Below, in pieces: positions 1 through 7,358 of a stretch of 64,000 bases of DNA (the first letter of the stretch is position 1; every line of letters starts with the position of its first letter). Source of the stretch: Pyruvatibacter sp. HU-CL02332 (lineage in GTDB: Bacteria; Pseudomonadota; Alphaproteobacteria; CGMCC-115125); NCBI RefSeq assembly GCF_040362765.1, contig NZ_BAABWK010000002.1, positions 744,001 through 808,000 on the forward strand, in the 5' to 3' direction. The notes beneath the pieces are model-generated. The model ran no database searches and had not been told where the DNA came from. It was given only the letters and a program-made list of their open reading frames with translations. The position numbers were made by a program, and so were the translations under genes.

Positions 1-1
1 C

Positions 2-79
2 AGCGGTCACAGGGATCCACGCATGCTGTTCCGCTATACGCATTTGGAACTAGCCCGCATAATAGAGAAACTTGGGTGA
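2..79 (+). CDS. Tyrosine recombinase (phage-type integrase), C-terminal end only
   Basis: Only the last 25 codons lie in the window; the gene begins to the left of it. The frame reads SGHRDPRMLFRYTHLELA and ends at a TGA at 77-79. GH followed about ten residues later by R-Y-T-H is the C-terminal signature of tyrosine recombinases: the His is the second conserved catalytic histidine and the Tyr is the nucleophile that attacks DNA. It would catalyse integration or excision of a mobile element. It sits 200 bp upstream of, and in the same direction as, the defence operon, which fits an integrative island. I cannot tell whether the rest of the gene is intact. Confidence 0.75.
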   Translation, partial: SGHRDPRMLFRYTHLELARIIEKLG

Positions 80-174
80 GCGGCGGCAAACCGGGATGCC
101 TGCGCTAGACGCGGCTGCTTCAACACTGCATCGTCAGAGCAAATAACATAAAAGGACGCTGTACGCCTGTAGTA

Positions 175-186
175 ATTGCATGCAAT
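175..186. promoter_or_regulatory. 12-bp perfect palindrome ahead of the defence operon
   Basis: ATTGCATGCAAT is a perfect palindrome in the 202-bp gap between the integrase end and the methyltransferase start at 282. A TTGATA hexamer that could serve as a -35 element begins a few bases later, at about 188. The placement suits an operator for the operon, but no regulator gene is visible nearby. Function is inference. Confidence 0.35.
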
Positions 187-281
187 GTTGATAGAATTAA
201 GGAAGCAAGTATTCCAGTGTAGATAAAGGCAGCTGATCGCAATGAAGGCCGCAAAATTACGACCAGCTCTGACAAGAAATA

Positions 282-1847
282 ATGATAAAGAATTCAGGGG
301 CTAAGAAGGTCTCATATCCAATAATTGACGTTTTCGCCGGGCCGGGAGGCCTCGGTGAGGGCTTTGCCGCGCTTGGCGATGAAGAAAAGTTGCGCCGTTT
401 CAAGACAGCAATATCAATAGAAAGAGATGAACATGCGCATAGCACGCTGCTATTACGTCATTTTTTCAGGCATTTTCCCGAAGGCGAAGCGCCCGAAGAC
501 TACTATGACTATTTGAGCAATCGAATCGACCGCGAAGAGCTGTTTATTCGCCATCCAAAAGCAGCCGACGCTGCGACAAGCAGTGCCGTCAAACTTTCAC
601 TTGGGCCTGATACCCGCAAGAGGGTGAGTAATCTAATCAATATTGCACTCTCCAAGAGAAAAGACTGGGTCCTTGTTGGGGGGCCACCATGCCAAGCTTA
701 CTCTCTTGTTGGCCGTTCGCGAATGCAAGCCGACCCCCGCTTCCAACATGATGAACGTCACTTCCTTTATAGGGAGTACCTTCAGATCATAGCCGATCAC
801 CGACCACCGGTGTTTGTTATGGAGAACGTTAAAGGCCTTCTTTCCGCTCGAGTGCAGGGCGAACTCATGATTGATCGTATTCTTGAAGATCTTGCACAAC
901 CAGTCTCAGCACTCAGTCGCCGCGGCCATGGTCTTCGATACAATCTCTATTCGCTCTCTCAACCTGACGTTCCAAATGCTGAGCTCGAACCAAGTCAATT
1001 TCTTGTTCGAGCAGAAAAGTACGGCGTTCCCCAGGCGCGACATAGGATGTTCATAGTCGGCATACGTTCTGACATCGACGTCCGGCCTGAGGCACTTAGA
1101 CTGCACACGGCACCAACAGTTAGCGAGACGATTTCAGACCTACCTGAGGTTCGAAGCGGACTGTCGCGCCAGAAGGACAGTTATGAGTTGTGGAGCAAGG
1201 CTATTGATGAGCTTTCGAAAATGGGGCTCGAGAGACAACTCAACGGCTCACCCTTTGCTAAGGATATTGTCCAGCGGATAAATGAGTTGGCCGAAAGCGG
1301 ATACACAACTGGCGGGCGATCATCATCGAAGTACGTATCGCCAAGATCCACCAACCATCCGTCCATTGCGATGCTCACTGATCGGCGACTTGGTGTTCTA
1401 ACGGGCCACGAGGCTCGCTCACACATGAGCTCAGATCTACAGCGTTACGCATTCGCTGCTACGTTCGCAGAAGTTACAGCTCGCAGCCCCAAACTCGGTG
1501 ACTTTCCGTCAAAGCTCCTGCCGGATCATAGGAATGTAGACCAGGGTCGAAATGGCAAAATGTTCGCGGATCGATTTCGTGTTCAGATGCCGGATGGCGT
1601 ATCGACTACTATCACGTCTCATATCTCGAAAGACGGCCATTACTTTATTCACTATGATCCTAGGCAGTGCAGAAGCCTTACAGTTAGAGAAGCCGCACGG
1701 CTTCAGACTTTTCCCGACAACTACAAATTCGAAGGCCCAAGAACTGCGCAATACCATCAGGTTGGCAATGCTGTTCCAGCATATTTGGCGAAGCAGATCG
1801 CTGCGGTTATCGCGAATGTTCTGGACAGAGCCGGAAAAATCACATGA
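282..1847 (+). CDS. DNA (cytosine-5) methyltransferase of the defence operon
   Basis: This enzyme transfers a methyl group from S-adenosylmethionine to C5 of cytosine in a specific DNA sequence. The C5-MTase motifs are in order: motif I DVFAGPGGLGEGF (about residues 16-28, SAM binding), motif IV GGPPCQ with the catalytic Cys137, motif VI ENV (181-183), motif VIII QARHR (251-255), and near the C-terminus the motif IX-like region REAARLQTFP and motif X HQVGNAVPA. The stretch between about 262 and 430 should be the target-recognition domain. At 521 aa it is longer than a minimal M.HpaII-type enzyme. It is the first gene of a six-gene overlapping operon and overlaps vsr by four bases (ATGA). The target sequence cannot be read from the protein. 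The family is clear; the role of self-marking in the system is inferred from context. Confidence 0.93.
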   Translation: MIKNSGAKKVSYPIIDVFAGPGGLGEGFAALGDEEKLRRFKTAISIERDEHAHSTLLLRHFFRHFPEGEAPEDYYDYLSNRIDREELFIRHPKAADAATSSAVKLSLGPDTRKRVSNLINIALSKRKDWVLVGGPPCQAYSLVGRSRMQADPRFQHDERHFLYREYLQIIADHRPPVFVMENVKGLLSARVQGELMIDRILEDLAQPVSALSRRGHGLRYNLYSLSQPDVPNAELEPSQFLVRAEKYGVPQARHRMFIVGIRSDIDVRPEALRLHTAPTVSETISDLPEVRSGLSRQKDSYELWSKAIDELSKMGLERQLNGSPFAKDIVQRINELAESGYTTGGRSSSKYVSPRSTNHPSIAMLTDRRLGVLTGHEARSHMSSDLQRYAFAATFAEVTARSPKLGDFPSKLLPDHRNVDQGRNGKMFADRFRVQMPDGVSTTITSHISKDGHYFIHYDPRQCRSLTVREAARLQTFPDNYKFEGPRTAQYHQVGNAVPAYLAKQIAAVIANVLDRAGKIT

Positions 1848-2272
1848 TGGCCGACCGGATCTCGAAAGAACACCGAAGTTGGAACATGTCCCGCATCCGG
1901 AGCAAGGACACCAAGCCAGAACTAATTCTTAGGTTGCTTCTTCACCGCGCGGGTTTCCGCTATCGACTTCACGACAAGCGGCTCCCGGGAAAGCCCGATA
2001 TCGTCATGGCAAGATACAGGGCGGTGATCTTCGTGAACGGCTGCTACTGGCACCGACACAGGGGCTGTCCCCAAGCAACAACACCCAAAACGAACACCGC
2101 ATTTTGGCAGAAGAAATTCAATGAAACCGTCCGGCGAGATGAGAGAAAAACAGCTGAACTCATCAAGCTTGGTTGGAGTGTAATCGTCGTCTGGGAATGC
2201 GAGCTGCAGAAGAATCCGGTCGGTTTCGTCGAAGGTCTGGGTAGACAGCTTAATGAGGGCTGTAATGGCTAG
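1844..2272 (+). CDS. vsr: Very short patch repair (Vsr) mismatch endonuclease
   Basis: Vsr nicks DNA 5' of the T in T:G mismatches formed when 5-methylcytosine deaminates, and so protects methylated sites from mutation. The 142-aa protein has the family hallmarks in order: NMSRIRSKDTKPEL near the N-terminus, a KPDIV segment carrying the metal-binding Asp, FVNGCYWHRHRGC with conserved His and Cys, and VIVVWECEL near the C-terminus. Length is normal for the family. It starts inside the stop of the methyltransferase gene, which is the usual arrangement for a Vsr serving a C5-methyltransferase. A second in-frame ATG follows at 1847. A more active nuclease role in this system is possible but not shown. 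Confidence 0.93.
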   Translation: MMADRISKEHRSWNMSRIRSKDTKPELILRLLLHRAGFRYRLHDKRLPGKPDIVMARYRAVIFVNGCYWHRHRGCPQATTPKTNTAFWQKKFNETVRRDERKTAELIKLGWSVIVVWECELQKNPVGFVEGLGRQLNEGCNG

Positions 2273-3746
2273 AGAGCACCATCTGCCACCAAGTGCTGCT
2301 TCATTGTCCTCGTCAATGCGCGACCTTGGTTACTCACTCGAAACCGCAATTGCCGATCTCATCGACAACAGCATTTCTGCGGAAGCGACCAAGGTCGAGA
2401 TACTTTGTGATCTGACCCAACAAAAACCAACGCTTGGGATCATCGACAACGGTCACGGCATGGATGAAGCAGGTATAATAAATGCTCTGCGCCATGGCTC
2501 AAAAAACCCTTCAGAAACCCGTTCACCTAAGGACTTGGGCCGTTTCGGACTGGGACTTAAGACCGCGTCGTTCTCACAGTGTGAAAGGCTCACTGTCGTC
2601 AGCAACCAAGGCGACGGACTACACGCGGCGGAATGGAACCTCGAAACAGTTCACAAGAAAGACGACTGGCTGATCACAATACTTGATCCCGAAGACATCG
2701 AAGAACTCCCCTTTCTCGATAAGATCATGGGCGAGGGAACCGCAGTAATTTGGCGGAACCTTGATCGCTTGTTCGAAGATGAGACCGGAGACAAGCGCAA
2801 CGAGATCGTTAATGAGAAGCTCGATGTTGTCGAGAGACACCTTTCGCTGGTGTTTCACAGGTTTCTAAGTGGCGAAGTGCAAGGCCGAAAGAAACTCTCA
2901 CTTTCAATTAATGGTCATCCGATTGAACCCTTCGATCCATTCTGTCGGAAGAATTCAGCTACACAGATGCTGCCAAAAGAGGTTGTCCGAATTGATGGAG
3001 TAGCTGTTCACATGCAGCCCTACATCCTTCCTCACCACAACAAATTGACTGCAAAAGAATACGACTTCTATCAGGACCGCAGCGACTTCATCTCAAACCA
3101 GGGGACCTATGTGTACCGCGGCGGACGGCTCATGGCCTGGGGCGACTGGTTCCGACTTGTTCCCAAGGGTGAAGCCACAAAGCTTGCCCGAGTACAGATC
3201 GACTTCCCCAATTGTCTTGATGAGATGTGGACGATCGACATTAAGAAATCCCGAGCGCGCCCTCCAACTCCAGTCAGAGACCGGCTGCGTCAGATAATCG
3301 ATAAGGTCTCAACACGCAGCACAACAGTGCATCGCGGCAGAGGAAAGAAGCTCTTCGATGAGATCAAAGCGCCTGTCTGGGAGCGATATGCTGATAAGGG
3401 AAACATACGGTATGCGCTGAACAAGGAGCATCCGTTGATCGAGGCGCTTCGCTCAGAACTAAGGGATGAGAATGATCGCCGCCTTACGATGCTCATCGAA
3501 GCAATTTCATCATCACTCCCCGTAGAAATGATCTATTCGGATTTCTCGACCCATCCGCGCGATATCCATCAGAACGAAACCACGCAGGAAGAGATCAATG
3601 AGCGCCTCAGCGCTTTAAAGGAATGCCTTTTTGGAAATGGCGAAGTTGACGTCCAGAGCTTGAGAGAAGTCATGCGTTCGACAAGGTTCTTCGATGGTTT
3701 CGAAGATGCCGCAGAAGAATACATTGCAGAAGAGCTGAAGAAATGA
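2265..3746 (+). CDS. MORC/MutL-like GHKL ATPase
   Basis: A GHKL-type ATPase related to MutL, Hsp90 and eukaryotic MORC proteins; such proteins dimerise on ATP binding and act as DNA clamps. Visible motifs are the N-box region AIADLIDN (about residues 28-35), motif G1 DNGHGM (61-66) and motif G2 GRFGLGLKTAS (92-102). The C-terminal two thirds fits the transducer and dimerisation parts. I prefer the ATG at 2265 over the upstream one at 2253: it has GAGGG at normal spacing and gives the family-like start MAREHHLPPS. It overlaps the end of vsr and the start of the Z1 gene (ATGA). In the published computational model of MORC-containing restriction systems, this protein is the ATP-driven coupling factor between DNA recognition and cleavage. 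Confidence 0.88.
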   Translation: MAREHHLPPSAASLSSSMRDLGYSLETAIADLIDNSISAEATKVEILCDLTQQKPTLGIIDNGHGMDEAGIINALRHGSKNPSETRSPKDLGRFGLGLKTASFSQCERLTVVSNQGDGLHAAEWNLETVHKKDDWLITILDPEDIEELPFLDKIMGEGTAVIWRNLDRLFEDETGDKRNEIVNEKLDVVERHLSLVFHRFLSGEVQGRKKLSLSINGHPIEPFDPFCRKNSATQMLPKEVVRIDGVAVHMQPYILPHHNKLTAKEYDFYQDRSDFISNQGTYVYRGGRLMAWGDWFRLVPKGEATKLARVQIDFPNCLDEMWTIDIKKSRARPPTPVRDRLRQIIDKVSTRSTTVHRGRGKKLFDEIKAPVWERYADKGNIRYALNKEHPLIEALRSELRDENDRRLTMLIEAISSSLPVEMIYSDFSTHPRDIHQNETTQEEINERLSALKECLFGNGEVDVQSLREVMRSTRFFDGFEDAAEEYIAEELKK

Positions 3747-6397
3747 ATTTCAATAAGGTCGAAAGTCAGAAGAACTTCACAAGTGCGCTTATTTCAGCAC
3801 TGTCGCTGCTACCTGACACGCCAACGCGCGAGGAAGTTGGGGAGCGAGCAAAGCAGCTGGCCGCTGCATTTGGATATGACGGCCCGCTGGAATCCGTCGT
3901 CGAAGATGCACTCATCGCCGCAGACTCAAGTATGGGTGCTGGTGTTTCCCTCGTCGATGTTGAAGCTGACCATGACGATGAGTGGGTTTATAAGCGTGAA
4001 GACATCGCGTGGACATATTCTGATGCATACGAGGAGTATCTGAAAAAGGAACAGATGCATCCAACTGTTGTGCGCTCCTTGAGTGACGTGGGAACTAAGA
4101 TTCTTGGTCATTTGCAGGACCCGACGAGCGACGGAAAGTGGGATCGTCGCGGCCTTGTTATTGGGCACGTGCAATCAGGCAAGACCGCGAACTACATGGG
4201 CGTAATCGCAAAGGCTGCTGACGCCGGATACAAGTTCATTATTGTTATCGCAGGTATTCACAACAACCTGAGAAAGCAGACCCAGGAACGCATCGACGAG
4301 GGTTTCGTTGGACGCTCAAGCGATCCGGAAGACCGCAAGAGTGTTGGCGTCGGCCTGACCCGCGGCTACCCGCATCCTGCCACGCTCACAAACATCAAGG
4401 ATGACTTCAGCAAGAGGACAGCCAACCAGAGCGGATGGAAAATCAACGACCTGAATAAGCCGACTGTACTCGTCATCAAGAAAAACGTCAGCACACTGAA
4501 AGCTCTCCATGTATGGCTCAAGGAGATGAATGCGCAGGCGGATGGCGTGATTTCTGATGTTCCAATGCTGATGATCGACGACGAGGCCGACAATGCCTCG
4601 ATCAATACCAATAAGCCCGAACTCGATCCTACAAAGACGAATGCAATGCTTCGGAAGATTCTCGGACTGTTCGCGAAGTCATGCTATGTGGGCTACACAG
4701 CCACACCATTTGCTAACATCTTCATCAATCCGGACTCCTACGATGAGGAAGCCTATGAGGAGCTGTTTCCGCGTGACTTCATTGTCAGCCTCGATGCGCC
4801 AAATACCTACTTCGGGCCGGATAAAGTGTTCCTAGATGATATCAGTAGCGCAAGGACTGTGAGGCCGATCCGGGATTGCGAAGACTACCTTCCTTTTTCG
4901 CATAAGAAAGATGACTCGGTCCCGGAGCTCCCGCCCAGCCTTTACGAGTCTATTGATCAGTTCATTGTTGCAAGAGCCATCCGCAATCTGAGAGGACAGG
5001 TTAACAAACACTGCTCAATGATGATCAACGTATCAAGATTTGTAGCGACCCAGAATACTGTTCGAAGTTTCGTGAGCCTTTATGAAAAGAAAGTCAGAGA
5101 GGCTGTGAAAGCAAATTATGCGATGCCGAATTCGATATCGCAAAAGAATGAAGTCATGATTTCATTGAAGGCGTGCCTTGATAAAGAGTTCTCTGATTGC
5201 GGGTTCACATGGTCCGACATCAAAGTCGCCCTGAACGATGTCTTCGACAATCTTCGTATATTTGTCGTCAACAGTAAGTCCGATGAAGCACTCGATTACA
5301 AGAAGTACGAACGTGACGGAAACAGCCTTACCGCTATAGCTATTGGCGGACTGAGCCTCTCGCGTGGCCTGACCATCGAAGGCCTTACTGTGAGCTACAT
5401 GTACCGCAATACGCGCATGTACGACACGCTTATGCAGATGGGACGCTGGTTTGGCTATAGACCCGATTTTGAAGATGTGTGCCGGGTCCATTTGTCTCCG
5501 GATTCCATCAACTGGTATGGCCACATCGCAGAAGCTTCAGAAGAGCTCCGACAGCAGATCAAGAGAATGCGACGCGACAGAATGAGTCCGAAACAGTTCG
5601 GCCTTTATGTGAAGGCTCATCCTGACCGGTTGCTCATTACTGCCGCCAACAAGATGCAAGCTGGCGAGAAGATCATAGTAAACCAGAACCTCAGCGGGCG
5701 AATTGTTGAAAGCTATCTCCTGCCGTTCGACAAGGAAATCAATCAAGAGAATGAGGCTCTGATAGCTGAGTACTGGAAAAAGAATTTCGGCCGTGCCGCT
5801 TTGGAAGAAACCGGCAAGGGCTGGCTTGCAAGAGATGCAAGGCTTTCGGAGATCGAAGAATTCCTCACTAAGTTTCGTAGTCACCCCGATTTTGCAGATC
5901 GCAAGGCTGCTGCACTGAGTTACCTTCGTGCCATTTCAGACAAATACGATGCCGGAGATGTCCTGCTGATTTCGATTTCTGCAACAGGTGAGGACGCGAA
6001 CAAACACCTGCTCGGAACTCAGGAACGTACCAGTGCCCGGCGCGATGGTGATGCATGGCGAATGAGCAAGGATCGCGTAGCCAGCCGTGGAGATGAGAAA
6101 CTCGGGCTGTCCGATCCGCAAAAGGATGAAGCAGCGGAGCTTGCCCGCGAGGCTGGCGAGGACAAGAGACCATCGGACTTCCATTTCCGGTCAGCACGCA
6201 AGAAGCCTTTATTAATGCTCCATGTTCTTGGACCGGTCGGGAAGGATGCCGATGCGCGTGTGCCCGCGTTCGGCCTCAGCTTCCCGCCAGGCCACTATCA
6301 AACCGAAGTTGAAGTTGTTGCAAACCAGGTGTGGATCGAACGCATGCAGGGTGGATCATTCGACACACCCGACGAAGAGGAAGATTATGACGAGTAG
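3743..6397 (+). CDS. Z1-domain superfamily II helicase-like ATPase
   Basis: A large (884 aa) predicted SF2 helicase/translocase carrying the Z1 domain. The helicase motifs are visible: Walker A GHVQSGKT (141-148), Walker B DDEAD (279-283), TATPFANIF (motif III position, 319-327), and in the C-terminal half SRGLTIEGL followed by DTLMQMGRWFGYR, which has the look of motif VI. Z1 proteins occur almost only in conflict systems with methylases and MORC-like ATPases, where they are thought to move or unwind DNA. The gene starts in the stop codon of the MORC-like gene (ATGA) and its last codons overlap the nuclease gene by 11 bases. The substrate, polarity and trigger are unknown. Confidence 0.9.
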   Translation: MNFNKVESQKNFTSALISALSLLPDTPTREEVGERAKQLAAAFGYDGPLESVVEDALIAADSSMGAGVSLVDVEADHDDEWVYKREDIAWTYSDAYEEYLKKEQMHPTVVRSLSDVGTKILGHLQDPTSDGKWDRRGLVIGHVQSGKTANYMGVIAKAADAGYKFIIVIAGIHNNLRKQTQERIDEGFVGRSSDPEDRKSVGVGLTRGYPHPATLTNIKDDFSKRTANQSGWKINDLNKPTVLVIKKNVSTLKALHVWLKEMNAQADGVISDVPMLMIDDEADNASINTNKPELDPTKTNAMLRKILGLFAKSCYVGYTATPFANIFINPDSYDEEAYEELFPRDFIVSLDAPNTYFGPDKVFLDDISSARTVRPIRDCEDYLPFSHKKDDSVPELPPSLYESIDQFIVARAIRNLRGQVNKHCSMMINVSRFVATQNTVRSFVSLYEKKVREAVKANYAMPNSISQKNEVMISLKACLDKEFSDCGFTWSDIKVALNDVFDNLRIFVVNSKSDEALDYKKYERDGNSLTAIAIGGLSLSRGLTIEGLTVSYMYRNTRMYDTLMQMGRWFGYRPDFEDVCRVHLSPDSINWYGHIAEASEELRQQIKRMRRDRMSPKQFGLYVKAHPDRLLITAANKMQAGEKIIVNQNLSGRIVESYLLPFDKEINQENEALIAEYWKKNFGRAALEETGKGWLARDARLSEIEEFLTKFRSHPDFADRKAAALSYLRAISDKYDAGDVLLISISATGEDANKHLLGTQERTSARRDGDAWRMSKDRVASRGDEKLGLSDPQKDEAAELAREAGEDKRPSDFHFRSARKKPLLMLHVLGPVGKDADARVPAFGLSFPPGHYQTEVEVVANQVWIERMQGGSFDTPDEEEDYDE

Positions 6398-7358
6398 CAG
6401 AGCGCCATGGGATGAAATGAAGACCCCGGGCAGTGACTATACTGTTCGATATGTGACGGCCCCAGGCGACGTTACCCTGTGCTGGGGGAAAGACACGCAC
6501 GGGCATTGTCTGTTCATAGTTCAACTTGAGGGCGACCACACAGAGCAGTTCCGAAAGAACGCAACCACCGTGAACGGTATAGAAGTCGATCTGCGTCAGC
6601 TTCCGGAACCCGGTAAACAGGGACTGATCCTTACGCTCGAAAAACACGTTGATCGCGATCTTTTCCTCGGCCTGTGCCAAACGCTGATCGGGAATCTCGA
6701 TGGTATTTCTGATCCTGCTGCAGCCTTAGCTGTAGCCCTGAACCACATCCAGCGTTGGAAGGCTTTCCTTGCGGGAAAGCGAACGCGGGTACTATCGGCG
6801 GAAGAGGTACGAGGCCTTTTTTCGGAGCTGTGCTTCCTGCGTCTTCTCAAGGATAAGCACCTTTCCGATGCTCAAGCGGTTGAAGCGTGGTGCGGTCCTG
6901 ACCGTGTACATCAGGACTTCATCTTTGGCGATACAGCAGTCGAGGTGAAATCGATCAGTGGTCGGGATCGGAGCATAGTGCGCGTCTCTTCAGAAGATCA
7001 GCTGGAGACGGTCTCAGAGCACCTCTTTCTCAATGTATACCACCTCACTGAGGCGCCTGAAGGAACACCCAGCCAGTCACTCAACAAACTGGTTTCGGTT
7101 GTAGGGCATGAATTGAGTGACGCCGAAGCAATCGAAGACTACTGGAGAAAACTGGCGACGTACGGATATGTGGAGATGCGGGAGTACGACACCCCGAGGT
7201 TTCTCGTAAACTCTTCAAACGCTTATCGTGTAGCCGATGACTTTCCTCGGCTGGTGAGATCAGAACTCGCAGTCGGCGTTGTTGATGTAAAGTACAGTCT
7301 CCAGTTGGAAAATATTTCGAAGTTCGAGTGTAGCCAGAATGAAATATTGGCGAGCTGA
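6387..7358 (+). CDS. PD-(D/E)XK nuclease of the DUF4420 type
   Basis: Predicted restriction-endonuclease-fold protein of about 323 aa. The ATG at 6387 is chosen because it follows a GAAGAGGAAG ribosome site and overlaps the Z1 stop by 11 bases; an upstream in-frame start at 6222 would lie deep inside Z1. The nuclease core is DFIFGDTAVEVKS, with Asp182, Glu186 and Lys188 giving the D...E-x-K metal-binding signature. The rest lacks recognisable domains. The family is regularly annotated as a PD-(D/E)XK motif protein beside Z1 and AIPR genes. In this operon it is the best candidate for the DNA-cutting effector; that role is inference. The stop overlaps the next start as TGATG. Confidence 0.85.
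   Translation: MTSSRAPWDEMKTPGSDYTVRYVTAPGDVTLCWGKDTHGHCLFIVQLEGDHTEQFRKNATTVNGIEVDLRQLPEPGKQGLILTLEKHVDRDLFLGLCQTLIGNLDGISDPAAALAVALNHIQRWKAFLAGKRTRVLSAEEVRGLFSELCFLRLLKDKHLSDAQAVEAWCGPDRVHQDFIFGDTAVEVKSISGRDRSIVRVSSEDQLETVSEHLFLNVYHLTEAPEGTPSQSLNKLVSVVGHELSDAEAIEDYWRKLATYGYVEMREYDTPRFLVNSSNAYRVADDFPRLVRSELAVGVVDVKYSLQLENISKFECSQNEILAS

Noticed and set aside
2253-3746. Start of the MORC-like gene at 2253
   Set aside because: The ATG at 2265 has a better placed GAGGG and gives the expected N-terminus; the difference is four residues.
6222-7358. Start of the DUF4420 gene at 6222
   Set aside because: It would overlap Z1 by 176 bp with unrelated sequence; the ATG at 6387 has a ribosome site and a short overlap like the other junctions.
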